From Bromus sterilis (lineage: Eukaryota > Streptophyta > Magnoliopsida > Poales > Poaceae), in contig OX465600.1 in the NCBI GenBank assembly GCA_950022295.1, forward strand, positions 30,371,282 through 30,435,281: DNA of 64,000 bases. The letters are read 5' to 3'. Each line of letters opens with the position of its first letter. The stretch's first letter is position 1. Of the stretch, positions 51,669 to 63,036 are shown in pieces. The translations under genes and the position numbers were made by a program. The notes under the pieces were generated by a model. That model had not been told where the DNA came from, did no database searches, and saw only the letters and a program-made list of their open reading frames with translations.

Positions 51669-52448
51669 TCACTCATCTCCATCTCCATAGTAGTCCTCAT
51701 AAAAGTTACCCGCGTATCCCGGTAGCTGGAGGTGACCATCGGAAAACACGGAGGCTTGTGGACCCTGATATCCATTTGGGCAAGGATGGGGCCTAGGTCC
51801 AGCGTAGGGTGGAAGCAAAGGACCACGGGGTGGAAAAATGCCTCCAATCTCGGGCCAAGCAACTCGAGAAGGCATCTGAGTCCTCACTGGGTAGATAGAA
51901 TCATACTGAACTGATCCCGCGCTCACAAAGGGTGCCAAGAGTGTCAGTGCTCGATACAGACGAACACGGGTGGCGTGAAGCTCAAAACGGAGAGCGCGTG
52001 CATCACGATCTCGATCACTAGCAAACCTAGCAGTCACCTGGAGTGCTGGATCCTCTGCAGAGTGATCTGAGTAGAGTCCGGTGTAATATCCCTCATCTTC
52101 TGGAAGTGCAGCAGGGATATAGCGGAATGAGGTCTCTCTCAGCATAGTGTGCTCCTCTCTCAGCAAGGTAATACATGAGTATGCAGCATCCTGCACAGCC
52201 ATGTTCTCGGTAATGCCAATGCCATGTCCAAAGTGGATAGGCTAAGTGACTCCAACGTGGTGCGGGTAGATCCGGACAGTGCAGTGGAACTGGGTCTGGT
52301 TGAAGTCGTGGAACTGCTCCTCGACGGTGTACTCAGGATACCATCGATATCCCACATAGGACATCATCTCGATCAACGTGGCGGGATGGCCACGCACACC
52401 GAGGCCCCTGGTCAAACGAACAATCTGTCGAGGGGGAAGATCTGCCAT
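51669..52448 (-). pseudogene. Extra ORF upstream of gag in K4 (possible dsRNA-binding-like fold)
   Basis: 259 codons from ATG 52448 to the stop at 51669, with a single internal TAG at codon 69; reading resumes in the same frame without other damage. The N-terminal half has a helix (HPATLIEMMSYVGY), a run of probable beta strands (PEYTVEEQFHD, QFHCTVRI), a glycine turn, and a helix with AVQDAAYSCITLL. This order and the AA..A...L pattern resemble a double-stranded RNA-binding domain, although its lysine motif is missing. The C-terminal half is Pro/Gly/Tyr-rich and ends in an acidic EDYYGDGDE tail. K1 and K3 have no equivalent between primer site and gag. The dsRNA-binding idea is inference by eye. 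Confidence 0.6.
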
Positions 52449-52873
52449 CTGAAACAGAAAGAAGGAGTTTGCAAATGCATCAGATTATGAGATAAACCTG
52501 GAATGACTCGGACAACATAACGGCTGTAATTGTAAGAAATGACAATTTCTTCCAATCATGAAAAACAACACTTACATTATATGATGTAAGAAATCAGTAT
52601 TACAACAATGCTAGGGAACCGGACACAACTTTCCTACGGCTATAAAGAAGCAAAAAACGAGATGTTCTTATCAGACAGAGGAGAGCCTAGTCCTATCTTC
52701 CCGTAGAATAAGATGAGGTTGACTCAGAACTCAGAACGAAGGGGGTAAGGAGAAAAAGGAAGCCTTACGTTGTTCCCTTATATACCCAGAGTAACTATAT
52801 AACTATAGCAAGCTAGACTCAACTTCGGCCAAGGATACTAGTCCTACAGTCAGTCCTGCTCTGATACCAAGTC
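52449..52873 (-). other. K4 leader and primer binding site
   Basis: It contains TATATAAG on the minus strand (52784-52777) and TGGTATCAGAGC (52869-52858), 4 bp from the LTR. Confidence 0.85.
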
Positions 52874-55800
52874 TGTCTGGACCCGGGGTTAGCGTATGCA
52901 AGTCCAGCTAGGACATAGTCATATGGAGAGCCGAGAACCGTACCCACTTATCTAAGCAGACAAGGCCAAGCAAAGAACATTCTCGGAAAGCATCGTACGT
53001 GAGGGGCATCCCATCCAGGCCGGATGATCAACTGAGATGGGTCCTCATCGTCCGCACACAAGTCTAATGATATGGGTGGTGAACTCCCATATTCAAAGAC
53101 AAGTCGCCTCAACCATACTATCGACTATCTCATAACTCTTACATAGACTTACTCCAGCCCGATCACTTAGTCGGGGTCTAGGGCGGGCTCGATCATACCA
53201 CAAAGTGTGCACGAGACAGAGTCTCGAACAATCGCATCGCGATGCCCCAAGCTGCGCACATCTAAGGGCCACTTGGTGTATGAAAGTCCGCCAGCCAGAT
53301 CACAACTAAGGTCTCGAAAACCCATAGAAAGACATGCATGTTATAAACATACACGCAGCACACATGCCTTGTATGAACAGCAGGTATCATTGCAATTCTC
53401 TACAAAGTATACATTTTTATTGATAACTCTTATAGAGTGCACACAGAGATCACAAACATGTGATCCAACATTACAGCACAAACGGAAGCAAATTATGTCT
53501 GAGTACAGACAAGTTTATCAAATGGCTTAAGAAGCCTTATTTAAACATAAGCCCTCCACGAGGGAACCAGTCGTCTGACTGGGACTAGACTAGCTTGATC
53601 TTCAGTCGTCCAGCTCGATGAAGAAACCACCTTCGGGGTCAGTGGTTTCATCTAAAACATAGATTAAGCAAACGTGAGTACAAAATCGTACTCAGCAAGA
53701 CTTACATAGGAGCTATACTACTCATGCACATATATCAAGGTAAAGGGAGGTGGGGTTCACTTGCAGAAATGTCAGCTTTGACTTGGCTAGTCCTGAACTA
53801 CGAGTACCAGACTTTGAGGTAAGAAGCGTACACGAGTCCACTACTTTCCCCAACCAATTACACCACTATGGTGCCTTTCTCGACCTCCCCACGAGAAAGC
53901 ACGCCATAGCACTTACACTTATCTTGGTGTGTTTTAGAAGTATCCAGTTCAAGTTGTCTAATAATCAAGCTAAGCTTTCCAAGCAGCCCATAACCGCGGA
54001 CGCGGCTATTCGAATAGTTTTGTTAACCCTGCAGGGGTGTACCACTACACACACATGATCATCATTTACCGCCTTTGATCTCGACACCATTCAAGGGGTG
54101 CCAGCGAGGATGCTCACCACAACTGTTACCTCATAGCCGATCTAGTCCGAGAAAGCCGCCTACTTGGGTTGGCTACCACTATCGTGAACCCGGCCGGTTT
54201 ACCGAAGTGGACCCAAGTGATGTGTGCGTGGTGCATAAGCCGGTCTCGGGTGAGCCGTTCTCTCACTTAGCAGCCAGGCCACAGACCTACCAGAACTCCG
54301 AACTATTGCGACATCTGGACATCGAAAGGGATGAGTTAGTAAGTTGAGAGGGGTCAGTGAGCCCAATGTGTGGTTGTACTCTTCATCTTGGATCACCACA
54401 CAAGAACTCGGACTTAGGGCGGTGTTCAACGAGACAACCCACCGTGTACTCCTACACAACCTCTCATCGTTCACCTTGTATTAGGGTCGATTCACCAACA
54501 CTTTTCTTCCATCATCAACATGATCACTACCATCCCGACTCACATCACAGTATCATCATGGTATCATACTAATCATGCAATAAGAGATAACATTTGCAGG
54601 GGCCACATGATATTAAACAACTCCTACATTTTCTAGGATTGTGGTTTGCTTACTACTATGACAAAATGATAGGTCATGCAAAGGAATGGGTTCATCTATG
54701 CGATAGAATCGTTATCATGGTGATCATCCTATACAATGCATAAGCGAGACATGAGAGGGAAGTGGGATTTTATCGACATGATCAATGGGGGTTTGCTTGC
54801 CTTGCTGACAAGGTTCGGGTTCAGGGTCTTCAACGAAGGGGGCAGCCTCCTGCTTCGGTTCCACCTCTACTCGACAAACAACAAACAAGGTAGCAAAGTA
54901 AATACAATGCACAATCACATGATGGAAGGTTGAAACTTGATGTATATGCTTTGATGTGTGAAGAAATTCCATTTAAATGGAGTATATTGCAAATTGAATT
55001 GCAAATTCAAACTCCAATTTGAATTCAAACTTGACCAAGTTACATGTGACATTGTTTGATCAATTTGAACCTTTTGGAAATGTGTATGATATGCCTCTGA
55101 AGTGTGGTTGAAATGTAGCATAATTCCATGGTCCAAGTTGCAAAATCATTTGAATTGAATTTGAATTAATTCCAAATAAATCAAATGACATATGCTACTG
55201 GTCCCATTTTAAAATCAACCCAAACATAGTTGAAAGTTGGATTTTTGGATAGCTTATTTTCTCCTGATCATTTTTCATATATTATTTGTCCAATTTGGAG
55301 TTAATATGAATTTCCAAAGTTTGAGCTATTTTCTGGATTTTCTGGAATTTCTTTAATTCAATTTATTCTGGAAATTCATTTACTGCGTCATGCTTACGCA
55401 AGGGTGACGTCAGGGGGGGTCTGACGTGTCGGGTCGGCCTGTCAGTGGCTGGGTTAACTTAACCTGTGGCTTAATTAAGCCACTGGGCCCACTTGTCATC
55501 GGCTCTTGGGGGGGGGGGGGTCATTAGGGGTGGATTAGCGAGGGGGTTTAGGTTAACCCACCGGCGGCTAAACGCCGACGGCCTGGCCACGGCGGCGCTG
55601 CACGGAAGGACGAATCCGACGTCCATTTGAAGCGCTGCGACCTCCAACTTGAAGCCCTTGCCGTTGCGCGTCGAAAGAGACCAACTCCAAGTGCTTGGGT
55701 GCCCTGTACGCTCGCCGGCGTCGAGTTTTGCGACGACGGAGCTACGGCTGCGAGCTGGAATTCGCTACAAGGCGCGAATGGAAGTGGGGCTAGGCTGGTT

Positions 55801-56932
55801 TGAAGCAGTGGAGCACGGGGAACGCGATGGACAGTAAGGCGAGCTCGATTGCGTAACAGGTGGTCGTCGCCATTGATCCCGACGGCGAGGAGTTTCGGCT
55901 CTCATGGCGGCCATGGTTAGAGGAAGCAATCGAGGGGGATAAGATAGGGGTTTTGATCCCGCACTCACCAGGAACTCAGCAGAGCAGGCGGTGAGGTAAA
56001 CGGCGGCGTGATGATGACGAATTCGACGATGAGTTCTTGCGGGTCCGGCGGCGGCTCGAGCTCGATTCCGGTGACTAGGAGGGCTCCGGGCTCGCCTTCT
56101 TCTGCAGATCGATGAAGAGCTTGAAGGGGAACACGGGGGATAGCTCGGTGAAGGTCCTCGTCGTCGTTGGCTCCGTGTGCTCGGCGTCGCGCTCCGGCGA
56201 TCCTCTCGGTCTTCTCTAAATCCGGCGAAAACGGAGGGGGCAAGTGCACTGGAGGGAGGGGAAGGGAGCTGGGCGTCTCCAGGACGTCTCCAGACGGGAT
56301 AACGATGCCTGGGGGGGCCTCCAGGCAGGCAGGTGGCGTGGCGGCCGCGACATGCCGGCCACCGAGCTGCTTGCCGCCGCGCTGGAAGAAGACAAGGGTC
56401 CAGGTGGGCTTGGGCTGCTGGAACGGTAAGTTGGGCCAAGGTGGCCCAGGTAAGTGGGCTACTTTCTATTTTCTATTTTCCTCTCTTTTTTTCTTTCTGC
56501 TATTTGTTTAGGCTAGCTAAAAAATAGCAAGCCATTTTATTAAATTCTCAAAATTTTTATATGGCCTCATAATAAAATAGACTAGCCACTTATAAACTTT
56601 GAACATTTTTAAAATTCAAATGATTTGAACTTTAAATCAAATAGGGGTTTTTGATTAATTCCAAGGCACTGTTTGAATATTTGAAAAATCTATGAGCATG
56701 GGGTGGGTCCCACATCACTTGAAATGTGATCACACTCATTTATAAGACTTTTCAAAAATCTAACATGAATTTTTGGAGAAGATTTTTATCTGGCCTTTTG
56801 AAATAATTCATCTGGGGGGTTCCTTCTCCCATTTTGCTTTTGATTTGGATTTCAAGGATTTCTTTTGAAATTTTGACATGATGCAAGAGTACTGGCTAAC
56901 CCTCGCACATTACCTAACAGAGGGTTCTGACA
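52874..56932 (-). repeat. K4 5' LTR (type B)
   Basis: 4059 bp, TGTCTGGACC...GGTTCTGACA. The central part is almost identical to its partner (for example 54075-55130 against 44055-45110). A G run near 55505-55520 differs in length. GC-rich island about 55380-56460. Confidence 0.93.
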
Positions 56933-56937
56933 CTTAG
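56933..56937. repeat. Right target-site duplication of K4 (CTTAG)
   Basis: Matches 42850-42854. The K3 middle LTR resumes after it. Confidence 0.95.
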
Positions 56938-59900
56938 AGAAGCCTTGTAAACATACATGCCCTTCCACGAGGGACCAGACTGCTGTCTGGGACTATACTA
57001 CCATGGTCAATGTCGAGCTTCAGGTCGGTGACTCCATCGGGGTCCGGTTCTTATCTAAAACATAGAATAATAAAACGTGAGTACAAAGTCGTACTCAGCA
57101 AGACTTACATCAGAACTACACTACTCATGCTCAAATATCAAGGTAAAGGAGGTGGGGTTCAACATGCAGAAGTGCCAGCTTTGACTTGGCTATCCTGAAC
57201 TACGAGTACCAGACTTGAGATAAGAAGCGCACACGAGTCCACTACCAAGTCTCCAACCAAATACACCACTATGGATACTTCCTCGACTTCCCCACGAGGA
57301 GCACACCATAGCACTCACACTTATCTTGCGAGTTTTATAAGTATCCATTCAAGTTGTCTATGATCAAGTAGAGGTTTCCAAGTAGTCCATAACCGCGGAC
57401 ATGGCTATTCGAATAGTTCATTAACCCTGCAGGGGTGTACATCTTCACACACGTGTCATCACTTATCGCCTCGTTCTTGTCACCCTTCAAGCGGATGTCG
57501 GACGTGGATGAAACCAAGGCACTACCCTCACATCACCTTCTCTAATCCAGGAGTCGACTACCTGAGTTTGTCACCGCTCGAGAGTCCGTTCGGTTCGACG
57601 AAACGGACTCAGATAATGTAAGGGACCGAGACGCCACCTTTGACAGATGATTTCACTGCCTCACAGGTCCACCCACATATCTATGCATAAATCAAATGGA
57701 AAGCCCGAATCTAGTGTGACTCCTGGACCGGATCGGGTACGTAAAGAGGCCAAACGGGGCTCCGATAAACCCTACATGTGGTCATACTCTTTGTCTTGGA
57801 TCACAAAACAGGAACTCGGGGCCTAGGGCAGTGTTCAACGAGACAACCTACTGTGTACTCCTACACAACCTCTCATCGTTCACCTTTGTTTAGGGTGGAT
57901 TCACCAACACGTTTATCATCAGCATCACTGTGTTCATTCCATCCCGACTCACAATCATAACATCCTCATTGTATCTCTAAGCAGCAAAAAGTAGTAACAA
58001 TTGCAGGGGCCACATGCTCATCATACAACTCCTAAATCTTCTAGGATTGTGGTTTGCTTAATACGGTGGAAAAATGATAGGTCATGCATCGGAATGGGTT
58101 CAACTATGCGAAAGAACGTGTCTCGGTGATCTCCTAAACATGCATAAGCGAGACTGAGAGGGAATTGGGATTTTATAGATATGATCAAAGGGGTTTTGCT
58201 TGCCTTGCTGACGATACACGATTCTTAACGGTGGTCTTCTTCTTCGGGGGTGATCACCGTCTGGGAACGTCTGTCATCGGAGGCAATCATCAACAAGGGG
58301 GGACAACTTCGAAAGTAAAAGTGCACATACACATGATAAGGTTGTCCATGATGTGAATGGTACTGGTTTGTAGCATATTCAATTTAATTGTATATTGCAT
58401 TTGAAATGCAAATTCAAACTTCAAATTTGAATTCAAATTAAGCCATATGCACATTTTCTACTGTTGCCCCATTTTAAAATGTTCAAACATAAAAACAAAT
58501 TGCATATTCTTAATCCTTGTATTTTTCTGATAATTTTTCATATATTATATGTTTAATTTGGAGTTAATATGAATTTTCTATGATTTTTGGAAGTTTATAC
58601 TATTTTCTGGAATTTCTGAATTCTTTTAAAACATAATTTGAATTACTGCGTCATGCTGACATCAGCATGACGTGGGGGGGTGTCTGACCAGTGGGGTCGG
58701 CCTGTCAGTGACACAGTTGTTTAAAACTCTGTTTATTTAAATTGTTGATTAATTAGAGGGGGCTGGCCCCACCTGTCAGTGGCTTAGGCCAAACTAAAGA
58801 GGGGGTTAGCCCCCTAATTACGGGCCACGTCGGAGAGGAGGCCGCCGGTGACCTCAAACCACGGCGGCGCCCACTGGAGAGGGGCTCACCGGGCACTGGA
58901 GGCCACGGGAGGGGCACCGAAACGTGCCCCATGCACGTGCGCGTCTCGGGGGTGTACTGGGGCAGCCAAGGGATGGCCGGGAGCTCACCGTGGAGCAATG
59001 AGCGCGGCGGCCGGAGCTCGGCTCCAAGGGGGAATCGGCTACGGGGAGCGGGACGAGGCGTGGATAGGAGCAAAATGCGCGCGAGCTCACCAGAAAACCA
59101 TTGGTGGAGGCGCCGGAGTCGAAGGAGCTTCGTTGGGGACGAATTCGCCGGAGAGATGCCTCCGCGGCCGGCGGCAAATCGGCGACGCGTGCGTCGTCTA
59201 CTAGGCTTTCCGGCCCGATTCCAGTAGTAGGGTGACGAAGCCGAGGACGCTGAGCACGGTGGACAAGATGGCCGGGGCCAACTCTCGCGATGGCCGCGAG
59301 TTTCCACGACGGCGAACTCCGGCGGTTCTCGGTTTCTTGCGGGAACGCACGGGAGAGAGGGTTAGAGGGAGCAGGGAGAGGGGAAAGGCCGTGGGGGCGC
59401 TCTGGCTGCTGCGTGGCATGCGGAGGGAGGCAGGGGAAGGCCTAGAAGGCCTGCTCGTCGTGGTGGCGTCGCCGTTGCCTCCCTGCCCTCCACCGAGCTG
59501 CTTCGGGGGGAGGGGAGGTAGACGACACGCCTCGGTTGGGCTGGGCCGAGGCCAGAGGAGGAGTGGGCTTCTCCCATGGGCGTGAGGTAAGCCTCTCCTT
59601 TCTTTTTCTTTTTATTTTTCTGTAATAGGTGTGCCCCACTAATTAAATTAGCTAGGCATTTTTAATAAATGTCCAAATAATTTTATGAATCCTAGGTGAC
59701 CAGTAGTTTGTCACATATAGAATTTGGACATTTTTGAAATTCAATATATTTGAATTTCAATTCAAATAAGGGTCAAATTTAATTTCCAGAGCACATTTTG
59801 AATTTTAGAAAATTCCTTGGGCATGGGAAATTACCCAAACCACTTTTAAATTGATCAGCATCATTTATAGGAATTTTCCAAATATTCAAATGATTTTTGG

Positions 59901-60037
59901 AAAACGATTCTTATCTGGCCATTTGAATTAATTTCTCAGGGCTTTCTGCTTCCCCATTTTTGAATTTCTTTTGAATTTTTGCATGATACAAAGGGCACAA
60001 ACAAACCCTAGCACTTACCCTAGTTGGGGTTCTGACA
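56938..60037 (-). repeat. K3 middle LTR, second part (3100 bp)
   Basis: Continues 42203-42854 and ends GGTTCTGACA at 60037. It is followed by a polypurine tract and pol, so this one LTR serves as 5' LTR of one internal copy and 3' LTR of the other. Confidence 0.93.
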
Positions 60038-61650
60038 ACTCGCCCCCACTCAAAAGAATCTCGTCCCGAGATTCAGAAGTCGTCGGGAGGAAGGTGGGGT
60101 ACTCAGCACGGAGGTGGTCTTCTCTTTCCCACGTTGCTTCTTTCTCGGAGTGATGTGACCATTGCACTTTGAGGAACTTGATCTTCTGACGACGAGTGAC
60201 ACGCTCTACGGAATCAAGAATATGAACAGGGTACTCTCGATAAGAAAGGTCATCTTGGAGATCAAGCGTTTCATGGTCGACTTCGCGGATGGGGTCCTTG
60301 AAGCAACGCCTGAGTTGTGACACATGGAATACATCATGTACTCGGGAAAAGTCCGGAGGTAGTTCAAGTTGGTAGGCAACTTCTCCACATTTATCAAGAA
60401 TGCGGAAAGGTCCGATGTAACATGGGGCCAACTTGCCTTTGATACCGAATCTTTGGGTTCCCTTCAGAGGAGTAACCCGAAGGTAAGCCTTCTCATCAAT
60501 ATTGTAGCTCTATTCTCTATGATGACGATCATAGTAGCTCTTTTGACGAGACTGAGCGGCTTTCAATCGATCACGAACAATGCGAACTTGCTCTTCTGCT
60601 TCCTTGATCATATCCGGTCCAAAGAGTTGTCTTTCACCGGTTTCTGACCAGTTTAGGGGTGTTCGACATCGTCGGCCATAGAGGAATTCAAAGGGAGCCA
60701 TGTTCAGACTAGATTGATAGCTATTGTTACACGCAAATTCGGCGAATGGAAGAGATTTCTCCCAATTCTTTCCAAAAGAGATAACACAAGCTCTGAGCAT
60801 GTCTTCCAAGATTTGATTAACCCTTTCAACTTGACCGCTAGATTGAGGGTGGAAAGCTGTACTAAAGGAGAGATGAGTTCCCATAGCATTTTGAAAACTT
60901 TCCCAGAATCTAGAGGTGAAAAGGCTACCACGATCAGAATTGATCACCAAAGGAACACCGTGAAGAGACACGATTCTAGAGACATACAAGTCCGCCAACT
61001 GACTAGCAGTTATAGACTCGCGAACTGGAAGAAAGTGAGCAACTTTTGAAAGTCTATCAATGACCATGAAGATGGCATCATTTCCTTTCTGGGTTTTTGG
61101 AAAGCCGGTGATGAAGTCCATACCGACCTTGTCCCATTTCCACTCGGGAATAGACAATGGTTGAAGAGTGCCAGCAGGTCTTTGGTGTTCTGCCTTAATG
61201 CGACGACAAACATCACATTCGGCAACAAGTTGTGCAATGTCTATCTTCATCCGGTTCCACCAAAATCTCTGGCGTAGATCTCGGTACATTTTTGTGCTAC
61301 CGGGATGAATTGAGAGGGGAGTGTCATGAGCTTCCTTAAGGATCAGCTGCTTTAGGTCTTCATTCTCAGGAACTACTAAACGATTTTCAAAGAATATCGT
61401 TCCTTGATCATTTGCAGAGAAACATTTAGGAACTCCACTAACAATGTTCTGCTTGATCTCTTGAATACTACTATCTTGTTTCTGGGCGGCTATGATTTGA
61501 TCCTCAAGGGTTGGTTTCGCCACCAAGTTGAAAAGAGATCCACGAGGAACTATCTCAAGATTGAGCTTGCAAAATTCCTCATGAAGAAGTGGTTGATACT
61601 GTTGTAACATGAGGTTGTTACAATACGACTTACGACTTAGTTTATCAGCC
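60015..61650 (-). pseudogene. Second K3 pol copy, truncated: integrase and chromodomain
   Basis: Collinear with 37260-38895. It keeps the end of RNase H, the integrase zinc site and D/D/E core, and the chromodomain, ending at TAA 60015-60017 within the LTR. One in-frame TAG lies at 60510-60512, where relatives have GAG. Upstream it stops abruptly in the RNase H segment, where the sequence changes to LTR. The open frame runs on to about 61727, but those codons are LTR-derived. Confidence 0.9.
60038..60058 (-). other. Polypurine tract of the second K3 internal copy
   Basis: Minus-strand TTTTGAGTGGGGGCGAG, undamaged here, unlike at 37283-37303. Confidence 0.82.
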
Positions 61651-62187
61651 AGAGGAGGGGAGGGGAGGTAGACGACACGCCTCGGTTGGGCTGGGCCGAG
61701 GCCAGAGGAGGAGTGGGCTTCACCCATGGGCGTGAGGTAAGCCTCTCCTTTCTTTTTCTTTTTCTTTTTCTGTAATAGGTTGTCCCCACTAATTAAATTA
61801 GCTAGGCATTTTTAATAAATTTCCAAATAATTTTATAAATCCTAGGTGACCAGTAGTTAGTCACATATAGAATTTGGACATTTTTGAAATTCAATATATT
61901 TGAATTTCAATTCAAATAAGGGTCAAATTGAAATTCCAGAGCACATTTTGAATTTTAGAAAATTCCTTGGGCATGGGAAATTACCCAAACCACTTTTAAA
62001 TTGATCAGCATCATTTATAGGAATTTTCCAAATATTCAAATGATTTTTGGAAAAAGATTTTTATCTGGCCATTTGAATTAATTTCTCAGGGCTTTCTGCT
62101 TCCCCATTTTTGAATTTCTTTTGAATTTTTGCATGATACAAAGGGCACAAACAAACCCTAGCACTTACCCTAGTTGGGGTTCTGACA
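61651..62187 (-). repeat. Truncated third K3 LTR (terminal 537 bp)
   Basis: Collinear with the last 0.53 kb of the other K3 LTRs and ending GGTTCTGACA before the CTCAG target copy. The join to pol contains GCCAGAGGAGG, which also occurs in the LTR near 59550. Confidence 0.92.
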
Positions 62188-62192
62188 CTCAG
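62188..62192. repeat. Right target-site duplication of K3 (CTCAG)
   Basis: Matches 33524-33528. Confidence 0.95.
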
Positions 62193-62932
62193 AATCTTTA
62201 GTTGGGCCACACTCGGTCTTTACCTGAGCTTTGGTCTTACCACCGCTCTTGGCATTTCTGCCTTTGCCCTTCTTCTTGAAACTGGTAGTGTTTATCACAG
62301 CCAACACGTGGCTTGGATCCTTCTGCATAGATGCTTCCGCAGTCTTAAGCATAGTGAACAATTCGTCTATGGTCTTGTCAAGCCCATTCATTTTATAATT
62401 CATGATAAAACCGTTGTAAGACGGGGGGCGTGACGCAAGGAGAATGTCAGTGCCGAGTGTCATAAGGATCACAAATCCAAGAGCACTTATCCTCTGTGCG
62501 TAACCAACAAGTTTGATCACGTGCTCACTTAATGAGCCACCTTCTGCCATCTTGCTTTCCCACGACTGCTTCATTATCTCGTAATGTTCAGTCCTAGCTT
62601 GCTTCAGATACAGAGCGTTCATTTGTGTCACCATGTCAAAAATGGTAAATTTTCTCAAAACGTTTCTGAAGCTCAGTATCCATGCATGTCAGCATCAGGC
62701 ATTGTACTGCGGTGTGGTCATCCACTTTAGTGACATAGACGTTCTTATCGTCATACTACGCATCCTCTATGGGAGTTGATGGAAGAGATGCTATAGGAAC
62801 ATAGTCCTTTTTAAGCAACTTTGAGGATAAACCCAAATTACGGAACCAGTCCGCATAGTTGGCTCTATTTGCAGCAAGCATTTCTTTTTCAAGCATCGGT
62901 CCTGGGCTAAAAGCATTGTTATTGCGGGCCAT
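62193..62932 (-). pseudogene. C1 copia gag, N-terminal and central part
   Basis: Starts at an ATG encoding MARNNNAF (62932) and includes ANYADWFRN, VDDHTAVQCL, HVIKLVGYAQR and SYNGFIMNYKMNGL, blocks typical of plant copia gag, then a Lys-rich FKKKGKGRNAKSGG linker leading to the zinc knuckle that now lies at 33440-33528. A stop near 62756 and a shift near 62640 break it. K3 cut it just upstream of the knuckle. Confidence 0.88.
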
Positions 62933-63036
62933 CTCTCTACAACGATATAAAAACATTGATCTAGACAAGGTTCAAAATTAATTTCATTAATCTTAACAAG
63001 TTTAATCTAATGCTCCCACTAAAACCAATATCTCTC
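62933..63036 (-). other. C1 leader
   Basis: AT-rich sequence before the copia gag start, with minus-strand GTGGGAGCATTAGATTAAAC. It is interrupted by the right-edge LTR; no copia LTR or primer site is visible. Confidence 0.55.

Larger units (their letters stand above)
42855..56932 (-). mobile_element. K4: full-length Tekay-like element (type B) with an extra 5' ORF
   Basis: 14.1 kb with LTRs of 4071 bp (42855-46925) and 4059 bp (52874-56932), a polypurine tract, an initiator tRNA-Met type primer site and CTTAG target copies. It is about 1 kb longer inside than K1 because of an ORF between leader and gag. It inserted in an LTR of the related subfamily A. Gag-pol is broken. Confidence 0.94.
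33529..62187 (-). mobile_element. K3: composite tandem Tekay-like element (LTR-int-LTR-int'-LTR')
   Basis: A single pair of CTCAG repeats encloses a full LTR (33529-37282), a full internal region (37283-42202), a second LTR (42203-42854 plus 56938-60037, split by K4), a second internal region cut after 1.6 kb (60038-61650), and the terminal 537 bp of a third LTR (61651-62187). The two internal regions share sequence and private changes. The simplest reading is a tandem formed by unequal recombination between copies, followed by a deletion that fused the second internal region to the last LTR. Confidence 0.9.

Noticed and set aside
61651..61727. N-terminal extension MGEAHSSSGLG on the truncated pol frame
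   Set aside because: It is created by fusion of LTR sequence to pol; the same peptide appears in intact LTR islands.
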